Below, in pieces: positions 12,701-17,372 of a stretch of 21,686 bases of DNA. The notes under the pieces are model-generated. The model was not told the origin of the DNA. It ran no database searches and saw only the letters and a program-made list of their open reading frames with translations. Source of the DNA: Candidatus Peregrinibacteria bacterium (lineage in GTDB: Bacteria > Patescibacteriota > Gracilibacteria > UM-FILTER-43-11); NCBI GenBank assembly GCA_030618315.1, contig JAUXDO010000008.1, positions 1 to 21,686 on the forward strand, given 5' to 3'. Made by a program: the position numbers and the translations under genes. Numbering within the stretch: the stretch's first letter is position 1; each line of letters begins with the position of its first letter.

Positions 12701-13624
12701 TGAGGTGTATTTTTTAAAGATAAATTCTGTGCTGACATCCAGCATCGTATCCAGTATTTCTGCTGGCATTATCAATTCATCTGAGCCCATGTCTGAACTC
12801 ACTCCTTTGATTAATTCTTTAAGAAGATGCTTGTTAAACCTGTTAAATGCCATCTCCTCCATGAATTCGGTATAGCGGGTGTAATTACCATAATCCATGT
12901 AATTCATCTTTTTTTCCATTGCCGGATGATTCACATACAGCATTCTTTTATCAAATTCAGTAAAATCTTCATCTCCATCAGAATATGCTTCGTTTTTATC
13001 AAAATAGGCGATTAATTCAGTTCTGGCATCGGTTTTGTTTTTACTCGGAGGAACTATAACCCCATGCCACACTTCCGGATTTGGCAGTGATACTTCGGTA
13101 TTTTTTTCAAATTTATCCGTTTCGTGATTGTAAATGAATTGTTTCCTGTAAAAGTCGGTGTATGGATATAGGCTTGGATAAGATTCCTCACTTCCCTCAT
13201 GTACGACAGGAATCGGAACATCACCAATAATTACAACCCCGATTAACTTATTATTATCTTCTTTTGTACTGTTGTTATTACCTTCACCATCTATTGCATC
13301 GGTATCAATTCCTTCAAAATAAAGTTTTTCTAATAATTTAGCTACGTCGAAGGTATCTTCATTTTTGTCGACTCTAATTATTAGTGATTGAGAATGAGGA
13401 ATTCTATTTTGTGCATTTTTGGCATATGTTTTAATTCTATCCTTTACAGCTGTGTCTTTCATTAAGCTACTTTCAGCTAAAATAGCTATTAATCCAATTT
13501 CATCGTGATCCTCAAAAGAATCTCTTGAAGAACTAACGATTGGCCCTGCTGTCATTGTCTGAGCTTTGGCTTCAGGAATTTTAAAGGGTTTTATATCCAA
13601 AACTCCCAGGTAATTACCTAGCAT
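704..13624 (-). CDS. Giant exported multidomain surface protein with C25-like N-terminus, FG-GAP, DUF11-like, three SLH and TSP3 repeats
   Basis: The 4306-residue product probably forms a cell-surface fibre or adhesin. Approximate order: residues 19-262 alpha/beta region resembling C25/caspase-like peptidases (VVIIGDVPIPVV, YPYTDF, PEVWHGVIVP), but no clear His-Cys pair; 884-924 acidic Cys cluster; 929-1222 Ig-like beta regions; 1532-1695 FG-GAP repeats with calcium loops (NFNNDAYEDI, DFKNDGYEDL, DMDADGNEDL); 1809-1922 DUF11-like domain; 2002-2165 Cys/Pro/Gly-rich; 2579-2689 PxLP-rich; 2778-3108 acidic helical; about 3300-3500 PKD-like; SLH domains near 3851-3898, 3915-3968 and 3978-4036; 4036-4252 thrombospondin type 3 repeats. 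SLH domains would hold it to a secondary wall polymer. The ATG used here lies inside a likely signal peptide: an in-frame extension up to 13684 supplies a basic n-region and ends at AKA/Q (after residue 21), so the true start is probably upstream and non-AUG. There is no sortase motif. Overall role is inferred from domains. Confidence 0.9.
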   Translation of the reverse strand: MLGNYLGVLDIKPFKIPEAKAQTMTAGPIVSSSRDSFEDHDEIGLIAILAESSLMKDTAVKDRIKTYAKNAQNRIPHSQSLIIRVDKNEDTFDVAKLLEKLYFEGIDTDAIDGEGNNNSTKEDNNKLIGVVIIGDVPIPVVHEGSEESYPSLYPYTDFYRKQFIYNHETDKFEKNTEVSLPNPEVWHGVIVPPSKNKTDARTELIAYFDKNEAYSDGDEDFTEFDKRMLYVNHPAMEKKMNYMDYGNYTRYTEFMEEMAFNRFNKHLLKELIKGVSSDMGSDELIMPAEILDTMLDVSTEFIFKKYTSPLSMALKIYRGQLNGVFKDTGRWYGNQVDTADELITYRDEYAKRILLKKQLELEKEVNDFINDEIPADERKFEITSSAELKIKTEIISIDSGTKKYTFYSYINGKKVSNMNSVDDCGIYLGQERKSGEEILENNSVYVEANRMYDPETLINPPDDDDWELEEDKDYIKYAGCVFNNSIKIDASNLHLDPAKCVVNEAIKPLFNIVGSHEVIDKIGVGDKCDYSRMMFHPGNDAIFENDAKSGGLSDVKLKAVIKKTYNILVNNEIIEEKSNLSIREKASIVVKALADSGKTVKYEPNIPGLDAVELFISAKLDDTKEIDGYSEHREPTNETIQIIKQASTDTCGPDGEINFPQIVTPSTPADGIRYVEFVKDGKKERYDYFNFYRIDGENLDEIKNNLISKIQQNENELEDAVGVSTDIVNQFFIDNIDIYEPIIWKTLDVDQKFANITQKYTDRDSTMPTPYYDPPHKPQMKPDGYEVLHIVANGDTWGYQYGLNRAMLAQAQGSDFGEDESVATQDLASEEGETGDESGDVDDQDYLCGDPSGVEIWEWFEALQCWIEKEILPAEKLFKLDETCGALATAPEDECEEECKDEEGEEKEECIQECEDESFAPDPMDDTLTTPVEIEVEIERRSLVVEQEENIWLYPLNINGDSIMGYIDDVVHLELDNPALGTFSKNDFNFYKGEDEVKFIAKKSGTTKLKITMGSIAYPAITINIYDNINLNWASELQERGGRVSYKINVDLRDPRGNPIQGIDSDIYLATNRPTDGGFANGGKVELIDGAGQTEFVPMSGVPKIDLIEKDPYYISEPYSIYPPPSPAVGLTVDNPSYIEVGENKEISIIAINAFGAIATGFNNSVNVKLDEETEEFATVLTPTVQLTKGKGKVLVQGGKQTSDIKLIAEYSNLENGEADIPILARVDSDDWVNTYPQNLFASFVGFPAGNFFEENYFGGVHLFNGKTEAVFSFMTGATPPPEVHIMPNYQVKTTLPQQKVYIELPNGKLLFQVFDQEKLQTLVSETISLNFDEAVLWGDDTKLEEGKIYLDLLSDNYTAEQSENNIEILDYEGNKILELKKNDINLPDPKYTIFYNKESEFDLMELVLTDGLEEIARIMLNFKPTEMEPENFDEINDRYIAKKVYGGNGTNKPNGIVLYDPGAEAPEEEIGEYYGMEGDNNYLQLFAGGNTAGESTRFNLPANAVLLGDPTIQLETKPSGGLNYNYSKGRKIFQDPAGVQIASLTNFNFNNDAYEDIALVMKDGRVRLMEGGPTEPEYRDRGDIAFLSDGAVAIESFDFKNDGYEDLVIGTNEGRLAILHNDREVITRTNQEIKIGKQLYELRKGDMDADGNEDLTVLDSRGDILIFYYENGKFKENGKLLGNYGFSLKDGNLYKDLDIRYKGLQIPGQIGGSGADTSALPQSNPQAPVIGASDSQINELLNLSGGGASPPSESDSQALYDAMEKIAEAGRNDPSSMADLGGLPKLPWTEGDESETYFAPAEDISFLTIKKTVRNKERPGSKNIDLEEHLIYNIEITSNKNISDLVIAETVPDALLADTTTINCSGIGCPGTLETQVNSVRLFIGKLNLQANRTIYIDYEAVVKHTPRSTIIVQKLTEPNFLNDQYLDVIVSPPYNKTSDFIQHYSIAPRSYKKRSTSEDSKPLDANSSDIADALMASKELNDKLTAFGAQEYNKDNPPDAIPAQEGACEAVEEMMGTDCFESVDNVLGCANSALDDLADAISDFTCMGGGCFPIPWNKSFLVPGGIGPALPVFAFPTTAGPYPGVWPPFIPGATFDFPGAIQSMMRFYVAPTITGGMGIAMCWGPYMGSTPAPPPVFPIPYPPPIGNCMVVVPPSPLNAAGLCGKIEEGMNKLMETINSGINKMNSAMASVNNDQSIPAEFTQGSGDEEGAGGLEISLGVNLGESMTFEPPIKGFSNIHIPTFDTFMGKISDWVDRQTIEVTTKLLRLPTFYIYLPDFKSLWNRDFETTKKTAETWFEQMSKSAQATGKSLDSISGKLRSSDEEELQETIDAYGIDSEVIGSNTSDPKKLLKYMSAIEAQSNIYNTNVFEGLYDIANTMPIINVTEKPVEFKIPWVSASDIQAFIMKLQQAQMHYEREWNRVKDIWDQITCPDMEPEAEPGATPEEIKDSKKVRNAKCLGREIADMFLLDFDPFLESIQENIEVLQSYLTFPRKFVKFKAQLVNYIKGVACYFNVIGQMMGGWMATIREQLISWAELVLTIIEIVKNWKKLFDVFIDFDTSCSICTNERYANFGWWMLLGLIIPDIPIISFPKWPDIVFDISDIDAAINIDLPMLVITPVPLPFPDIPLITFPDFPNLGLLLQMPPLPILPRLPELPDLPELPPLPVVELPTLPPPPKLPDLGMSLEIILELVEKILKIWCLIKKALAPVPESMLNDQITLLTNRPAYLIPLDIIKLQLPNIAPFDLGFNELRIDTKVYIGLRIELLPKILDKMSEQWNEWIEAIPEGIDEFYEMTLDAMADKIEEKLILPFELAMERLDQIAELINQGCIEWDDDLNCLNSIQDEIDESVGEAFEDAEQAMQDWVDEQTDDIKDWAQEHGLDPSEWDYDAYTNAINDANETINNWSNDIADKIDTFFDEHGDLLTGLGYMIPFADKLDDVMEKYDDLEEVQQNILDNVGEGIDLSIVTGIVGMDQLFDYMNACFDDKDECDNAYDYFGYVIPDHEKTYANELISLISQLKTEIDKLNNAELVDYRKVKEDLNVPDYVLKPRTTIVDKIAWMEDELYAYSDRLEQEVEQMKNVKDLYALAEVPPNQIFPYELASSEFQPVIEEGKERVFSSAVIPKDLFNGNGQVANLETERIELEEKIKNEFKASGSEGSEDSGISGSCKGMCLPDPVTSAPTPAIPVIDNPLSSETLFMPSGNLIYSDGTSLYLKQNMNIPVNPANEGHSSHIAEFKSIPDLMESVNMMKTTLTGNGSSTFSWLPNTNPDLYGYSIEIERSILGFDADKQENNFPDTRIILLPPDEDGKAPEVYADNKLISYGTFVTNREDADTAKEYFGMEFDDTVTGVQQIRFPTLNIGGEELVINLNDNKSFVYDKFIASSYSVNMENGYYHIKMTWFDKNGKLSSYNQNELLSPQIYVSAPPPIDIAFDKEFYVPIYKDKKIKASNIFVDLDGSYEYFWYVDVENNPLTPVIGEELTIAPQHEPKEILVKLVASINMQDKGFEKYEKTFKVIVYVPKIKLEGAPVSEGVVKGVLERIKEAPKDDLNNIPFSLFRKRWDTWKNLGQIMYKNDKHTSPPLNDNGDKKYVYNDSYYTLNADGVYNIRGFDTTENGPIVFKDSDGNIIARVLPATGEIEFMQDGYELLPLPASTDLPTRISIIESESELSVGNVYYIADSNTDVTILDGPLTSYNTADIGVTAGDANPADDIIAKNIPGYGPSFPGGIAIYNQTPPQKNVALVDTDGSIRMMQAGYKLKIKNKSNTGESYIFQVITDGNVEIFDIFIKANFDNLVITDEVMDDSGIQIGLEIDPTKAFASLFAQTDTSTAPQQPLNSPSTESPFPDLDSSHPFFSQILQLYEARIISGYGDGSFQPDSKLTRAEFIKIALGVTNCFDCQNPTDPQREKYSPSIPFPDVRLPAWYYFCIWIAKDLEMVTGYGDGFFRPARNISRAEAAAVLLRQSQIDITEAPEEAFADVPDYAWYVDYVYTAVEIGLIQNNAGFVFPDEEITRGEFAYMGSGVMSMLDCHEVDEDGDGIPDWWEMENNMDPLFADATPEMLSKYQNICPCKDNPNQSDTDGDGIIDVCDKDIDNDSVSNLLCIFDDNGKIDQAKVDGSEDNCVFIKNTDQADDNNNHIGNICEICPCLDNPNQNDTDGDGIIDACDEDIDNDGIPNVICLFDDSGIVDPAKIEESEDNCIFIENTDQVDSDINKTGDLCEPFDKCPPVPEDEDGVNDEDGCPEVDDEFPDKSPGVYITPGPACSFIDYEADLVEGDIIMTAITDVITHDIIFEKSEEVTYEP
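950..1411 (-). repeat. Two tandem 231-bp copies encoding 77-residue thrombospondin type 3 modules
   Basis: Inside the giant gene, 1411-1181 and 1180-950 encode near-identical 77-residue modules. Each begins CPC.DNPNQ, followed by DTDGDGIID, a D.DIDND loop, SEDNC.FI.NTDQ and a final CE. The period is exactly 231 bp between the two CPC codon runs. The DxDxDG loops are the calcium-binding signature of thrombospondin type 3 repeats, and each module has paired cysteines. DNA identity is visibly high but not complete, so this is an older tandem duplication rather than an assembly artefact. Confidence 0.85.
1517..2073 (-). other. Three SLH (S-layer homology) domains encoded in the giant gene
   Basis: SLH1 spans about 2073-1929 (SGYGDGSFQPDSKLTRAEF), SLH2 about 1881-1720 (TGYGDGFFRPARNISRAEA) and SLH3 about 1690-1517 (FPDEEITRGEF, somewhat divergent, with NNAG in place of the usual GYGDG). 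Three tandem copies form the typical trimeric wall-binding unit. Unusually they are not at the very C-terminus but are followed by a calcium-binding TSP3 tail of about 210 residues. Confidence 0.9.
2092..2131. repeat. 11-bp tandem repeat inside the giant gene, 3.6 copies
   Basis: The unit CTGTTGAGGGG is repeated exactly three times (2092-2102, 2103-2113, 2114-2124) plus 7 bp of a fourth copy. It encodes the short linker STAPQQPLNSPSTES directly before the first SLH domain. Because 11 is not a multiple of 3, successive copies are read in different frames, and gain or loss of a single copy would frameshift the protein before its wall anchor. Confidence 0.9.
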
Positions 13625-13748
13625 AACAGCTACGAGAAATCCTGCGATGAATTTTTTGAAATTTTTAATTTTTAGTTTAATTTTTTATCTATTTTTGGAT
13701 TTTGTATTTTTCGTCGATTTTTACCGACAACTAGCGCACAATACACTA

Positions 13749-13778
13749 ACAATAACTATATCAAAAAAACCCTGTCAA
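13749..13778 (-). promoter_or_regulatory. Possible sigma70-type promoter of the giant gene
   Basis: On the minus strand a perfect TTGACA (13778-13773) is followed after 18 bases by TATTGT (13754-13749). The -35 is excellent and the -10 is only fair. It lies between tRNA-Val and the giant gene and would give a leader of about 60-120 nt depending on which start codon is used. Read-through from the tRNA promoter is the alternative. Confidence 0.4.
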
Positions 13779-13837
13779 ACAAAACGAAAATAGGCTTTTT
13801 AACTGACGAAAGTGTGGATTTGTTTCTTTATATAAAA

Positions 13838-13914
13838 TGGTGGGCGATAGTGGAGTCGAACCACTGACCTCAGCAACGTCAATGCTGCGCTCTAACCAAC
13901 TGAGCTAATCGCCC
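13838..13914 (-). tRNA. tRNA-Val (anticodon GAC), CCA encoded
   Basis: The minus strand folds into a complete cloverleaf of 77 nt. The acceptor stem GGGCGAT pairs with ATCGCCC, followed by discriminator A and an encoded CCA. The D-arm contains GCTCAGTTGGTTAGAGC. The anticodon stem CAGCA/TGCTG carries the loop TTGACGT with anticodon GAC (13880-13878), reading GUC and GUU valine codons. The T-arm is AGTGG-TTCGACT-CCACT. A strong promoter lies just upstream and the giant surface-protein gene follows on the same strand. Confidence 0.97.
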
Positions 13915-13927
13915 TTAAAACAGTGGA

Positions 13928-13956
13928 ATTATACGGATTTCGAACTTCTCAGGCAA
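13928..13956 (-). promoter_or_regulatory. Promoter of tRNA-Val
   Basis: On the minus strand TTGCCT (13956-13951) and a perfect TATAAT (13933-13928) are separated by exactly 17 bases. The -10 ends 13 bases before the mature tRNA 5' end, leaving a short leader for RNase P removal. Confidence 0.75.
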
Positions 13957-13983
13957 GTTTTCTTTAGGTTCTCTATCTCAGTC

Positions 13984-14019
13984 TCCCCGAAGCGAGCAAA
14001 CGTTTGCTCGCTTCGGGGA
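13984..14019. repeat. Perfect 36-nt palindrome
   Basis: The sequence is its own reverse complement over 36 bases, with arms reading TCCCCGAAGCGAGCAAAC around the centre at 14001/14002. It lies in the divergent region between tRNA-Val and the histidine kinase. No U-run follows on either strand, so a simple intrinsic terminator is unlikely. The inner arms carry GCGA...TCGC, as do the other palindromes of this window. Confidence 0.92.
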
Positions 14020-14046
14020 ATTCTGTGTGTTGGTAAGGATGGTTCC

Positions 14047-14076
14047 TGAAGGTGCGAATAATTATTCGCACCTTCA
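14047..14076. repeat. Second perfect palindrome, 30 nt
   Basis: A 30-base perfect palindrome, with arms TGAAGGTGCGAATAA around the centre at 14061/14062, begins 27 bases after the first one. It shares GAAG and GCGA...TCGC with it but not the core. It ends 28 bases before the -35 of the histidine kinase promoter, where a cruciform or a dimeric regulator could act. No T-run follows. Confidence 0.92.
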
Positions 14077-14104
14077 CGACAATTTGACATGTCTATTTTT
14101 TATT

Positions 14105-14132
14105 TTGCAATCTGTAATTTTTATGATATAAT
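14105..14132 (+). promoter_or_regulatory. Promoter of the histidine kinase-receiver pair
   Basis: TTGCAA (14105-14110) and a perfect TATAAT (14127-14132) are separated by 16 bases, about 60 bases before the kinase ATG. A TTGACA at 14084-14089 lies too far from this -10 to pair with it. No Shine-Dalgarno sequence is visible in the leader. Confidence 0.65.
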
Positions 14133-14192
14133 CTTGTCCGCAAAATAGAAATAAAACCTTTCAAAAACGAACGGCTATTTATATATTTTCTT

Positions 14193-16898
14193 ATGCATAT
14201 ACCTAGAACATCTAAAAGGAAGGTTCATATAGCGCCGAAGAAGAAACTCTCCATAAAACTGGGTAAAACTGGCTCTTTAAAAGAGCTTAGCTCAAGTAAT
14301 ACAGTGCCTGCTGATTGGTACAAAAATATGGTCGAGCATATGAAAAATGGTGTGTGGGTAGCTGATAACAAGCTTAGGATTGTCTATGTGAATCCATCAA
14401 TTTGCAAGTTACTTGGTTATACACAAGAAGAAATGATTGGTATGCATGAATTTGATTTATGGGGACCAAAAACAATTGAAACAGTAAAAAAGATTATTTC
14501 TACTGACCGTAAGAGTGGTATTTCTTCAAGTTATGAAGGTGGCATTATAAATAAATCAGGCGAGAGAATTGCTATTTTGTCTCATGGGACTCCTCTTCCT
14601 GGTGGTGGAACAGTTGTTATTGTGACTGATATAAGGGAGATCAGAAAAAAAGATGAGGCGTTAACCAAGAGTGAAAAAAGATTTAAGAATTTTGCGAATT
14701 TTTTACCACAGGCGGTTTTTGAAACTGACGTAAAGGGCAAGTTTTTATTTGTGAACAAAGAGGCTTACAGAATGTTTGGATATTCCGAAAAGGATTTATC
14801 TAAAGATTTTAATACTCTTAACATGATTACTAAGCAGGATAAATTGCGATCAGCAAAAAACTTTTTTACTTTGATAAGAAAAAAGAAACCTGTATATGCA
14901 GAGTATCTTGTCCAAAAAAAGGATGGAACAACTTTTCCAGCAAGTGTTCATATAAATCCAATCCTGAAAGATAATAAAGTAATCGGGGTCAGAGGTATTC
15001 TTATAGATATAACTGAGGTTAAACGAGCAAAGGAGTCAACTTTGAAATTAAGAAGTGCTACTGAACAGTCAATGGATGGTGTCGCTATGGCGGATCTGAA
15101 CGGAAAAATTGAATTTATTAATCCCGCATGGGCAAAAATGCACGGTTACAAGATAAAAGATTTACTTGGAAAGAATTTAAGAATTTTTCATACAAAGGAG
15201 CAGATTAGGGATGAGGTAACAGCATTTAATAAGATAGTTTGTAAAAAAGGAGGTAACAGAGGAGAAATTGGTCATGTAAAAAAAGATGGAACTGAGTTTC
15301 CAACTTATATGACCACAACTTTGATTAGGAATGATAAATCACGACCAATAGGTTTGGTTGGAACTGCTCGTGATATCAGCAAACAAAAAGAAGCTGAAAG
15401 AATAATTGAAAAACGTGTAAGGGAATTTAACGTTTTGTATCGTGTGCATTTACACACTAAAATGGTCAATCATATATCTAAAGTATTAACCGATATTTCT
15501 CGTGCTGTTGTTTATTCTTTAAAATTTACTGATATTGCTCAGGCTTGTATTATTTTTGATGGAAAAACTTATATGTCATCTAAAAATAATCATAAATTTA
15601 AGTATAAGGTTGAGGAGCCTATTATTATAAATGGTAAAAAAAGAGGAGTTTTACAGGTGGGGTATACAGAAACTCCACCAAAAGAGCAAAAGGGGTTTTT
15701 TTGGCAGGCTGAACGGAAGCTTATAGAAACAATTGCAAAAGTAGTTGGAAGGCATATTTTGAGCCGTGAAGTCTATGAGAGATATCAAAAAATAGTACAA
15801 AAATCAATTACTGGAATATTTATTTTGGATGACGGAATAATTAAAGAAGCAAATTCTCGTTTTGGTAAAATTTTTAAATGTAAAGTTCAGAACGTTATTG
15901 GTCAAAACATATCAGAGTTTATTAAAGGGTACGAAAGCCATGTTGAATTATTTAATACCGAAGATACTACTTGTTCCTGTTTAACTAATGGCGTCCGAAA
16001 AGATGGTAAAACTATTGATGTTGATGTAGTGTCACAAAGAATTAATTTTCATGGAAAGAAAGGCGTGCTTGGAAGAGTCCATGATATTACAAAACTAAAA
16101 GCAGCAGAAAAGAGGTTGCATAGTTTTAATGAAGAGTTAAAAGAAATGGTTGCCGAAAAAACACGTCATCTGGAATTGGCAAATAAACGATTACAATCTT
16201 TAAATGAATTAAAAGATGAATTTATTGCAATATCATCTCATGAGCTTCGATCGCCATTAACTTCAATAAGAGGTTATCTCTCATTTTTAGTCGAAGAAGA
16301 GTCTTTAAAATCAATTCCTGATTCAGCACAGCAATATCTTATGCGTGCATATAACAATGCTGAATCTTTGAATTATTTAGTGAATAATATTTTGGATGTA
16401 TCGCGATTAGATACAGGCAGATTTGAACTTCAGATCGTTAAATATGACCTAATTCAATTGGTACAAAATGTAATTGATGGTTTATCGTTCCAAATATCTG
16501 AAAAAAACCTTAATTTAGAAGTAAGAAATTTAACTAAGTCGCCTAAGTTACCAATAAAAATCGATACTATTAGATTTACTCAAGTTTTAAGAAATTTGCT
16601 GGATAATGCGATTAAATTTTCAAAACGCGGAAAATCAATTGTTGTTGAAATAGATATCACATCAAATTTTGCAAAGATAAAAGTAATAGATGAGGGTATT
16701 GGTATTCCAAAATCCCAAATTGAAAATGTTTTTGATAAATTTATACAGGTTAAAAGTAGTGAAACAAGATTCAGAGGCGGAGCTGGCCTAGGCCTTTTTA
16801 TTTCAAAGCGTATTATTGAACTACATGGTGGTATAATGAAAGCAGAGAGCGAGATGGGCAAGGGGACAACTTTTACAATTCAATTACCAATCAAGTGA
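14193..16898 (+). CDS. Soluble multi-PAS/GAF sensor histidine kinase
   Basis: The 901-residue kinase senses a signal in the cytoplasm and autophosphorylates. Order: basic N-terminus (1-40); PAS1 about 41-155; PAS2 162-285 and PAS3 286-403, both with PAC-type ends (KKDGT.FP, GI..DI); a GAF-like region 406-530; PAS4 535-642; a short coiled coil; HisKA with H-box SSHELRSPLTS (His683); HATPase_c with N-box NLLDNAIKFS, G1 DEGIGIP, F-box FDKF and G2 GGAGLGLF. All catalytic motifs are intact. There is no signal peptide or membrane segment, so the stimulus is internal (redox, ligand or energy state; ligand not predictable from sequence). The stop codon TGA is one base from the receiver ATG, so the two are almost surely co-translated partners. 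The start ATG is the first in frame and has no Shine-Dalgarno sequence. Confidence 0.95.
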   Translation: MHIPRTSKRKVHIAPKKKLSIKLGKTGSLKELSSSNTVPADWYKNMVEHMKNGVWVADNKLRIVYVNPSICKLLGYTQEEMIGMHEFDLWGPKTIETVKKIISTDRKSGISSSYEGGIINKSGERIAILSHGTPLPGGGTVVIVTDIREIRKKDEALTKSEKRFKNFANFLPQAVFETDVKGKFLFVNKEAYRMFGYSEKDLSKDFNTLNMITKQDKLRSAKNFFTLIRKKKPVYAEYLVQKKDGTTFPASVHINPILKDNKVIGVRGILIDITEVKRAKESTLKLRSATEQSMDGVAMADLNGKIEFINPAWAKMHGYKIKDLLGKNLRIFHTKEQIRDEVTAFNKIVCKKGGNRGEIGHVKKDGTEFPTYMTTTLIRNDKSRPIGLVGTARDISKQKEAERIIEKRVREFNVLYRVHLHTKMVNHISKVLTDISRAVVYSLKFTDIAQACIIFDGKTYMSSKNNHKFKYKVEEPIIINGKKRGVLQVGYTETPPKEQKGFFWQAERKLIETIAKVVGRHILSREVYERYQKIVQKSITGIFILDDGIIKEANSRFGKIFKCKVQNVIGQNISEFIKGYESHVELFNTEDTTCSCLTNGVRKDGKTIDVDVVSQRINFHGKKGVLGRVHDITKLKAAEKRLHSFNEELKEMVAEKTRHLELANKRLQSLNELKDEFIAISSHELRSPLTSIRGYLSFLVEEESLKSIPDSAQQYLMRAYNNAESLNYLVNNILDVSRLDTGRFELQIVKYDLIQLVQNVIDGLSFQISEKNLNLEVRNLTKSPKLPIKIDTIRFTQVLRNLLDNAIKFSKRGKSIVVEIDITSNFAKIKVIDEGIGIPKSQIENVFDKFIQVKSSETRFRGGAGLGLFISKRIIELHGGIMKAESEMGKGTTFTIQLPIK

Positions 16899-16899
16899 T

Positions 16900-17313
16900 A
16901 TGGCTAAAACAATAAAAAACATTAAGGTGTTAATTGTTGAAGATGACAAGGATATATGCGAAATGTATGCAATTACTTTCATGCGCAAGGGTTTTATTGT
17001 ATATACTGCCCCTGACGGAAGGCAGGCTATAAAAAAATTCCAGAATAAAATCCCTGATATTGTTTTATTAGATATTATGATGCCAAATGTTGATGGTTAT
17101 CAGGTTTTGAAAGAAATTAGAAAAAATGTTAATAAATATACTCCTGTAATAATGCTGACTAATCTGGACGCAAATGATTTTACCCGAGAGGCTCAGTATG
17201 ATGATATTGATGAATATTTAATCAAATCACACAATAGCCCTTCTGAAATTGTTGAAAAAACTATAGAAGTTCTAAAATTAAATAAATTAATTGTTGATTC
17301 TGTTGATAAATAA
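16900..17313 (+). CDS. Stand-alone response regulator receiver
   Basis: The 137-residue protein is a single CheY-like receiver. Visible active-site residues are the acidic pair D15/D16, phospho-acceptor D58 in IVLLDIMMP, T87 in IMLTN and K109 in LIKS. There is no DNA-binding or enzymatic output domain, so it must act by protein contact, as CheY, Spo0F or DivK do. It starts one base after the kinase stop codon without its own Shine-Dalgarno sequence, which points to translational coupling, and it is the likely phosphate acceptor of that kinase. A natural target would be the phosphatase/STAS/ATPase protein encoded next, but this is inferred from adjacency only. The 3' end of this gene contains the -35 box of the next gene's promoter. 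Confidence 0.95.
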   Translation: MAKTIKNIKVLIVEDDKDICEMYAITFMRKGFIVYTAPDGRQAIKKFQNKIPDIVLLDIMMPNVDGYQVLKEIRKNVNKYTPVIMLTNLDANDFTREAQYDDIDEYLIKSHNSPSEIVEKTIEVLKLNKLIVDSVDK

Positions 17314-17331
17314 GCGTTTTTTTGGTATAAT
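17303..17331 (+). promoter_or_regulatory. Strong promoter for the partner-switching gene
   Basis: TTGATA (17303-17308), a 17-base spacer and a perfect TATAAT (17326-17331) form one of the best sigma70-type promoters in the window. The -35 overlaps the last codons of the receiver gene. Transcription would start near 17338, just before the AAACTCA repeats, giving a leader of about 35 nt. Confidence 0.7.
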
Positions 17332-17340
17332 TAATAGATA

Positions 17341-17361
17341 AAACTCAAAACTCAAAACTCA
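17341..17361. repeat. 7-bp repeat AAACTCA x3 in the leader of the partner-switching gene
   Basis: Three exact copies of AAACTCA fill the leader between the promoter and the TTG start. The same triple repeat occurs again at 18212-18232. It is followed by two copies of CAAAAAATTGAA, the first of which contains the TTG start codon. Confidence 0.9.
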
Positions 17362-17372
17362 AAAACAAAAAA

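Noticed and set aside
13625..13837. Riboswitch in the giant gene's leader
   Set aside because: Only a 4-bp stem (GTCG/CGAC) is visible; no conserved riboswitch core is recognisable.
16580..16861. Minus-strand 93-residue frame within the kinase gene
   Set aside because: It lies opposite the HATPase catalytic motifs of the kinase and is explained by them.
704..16898. UGA decoded as glycine or tryptophan
   Set aside because: No in-frame TGA occurs in any long frame, tryptophan is encoded by TGG, and TGA ends the kinase gene one base before the next start, so the standard code fits.
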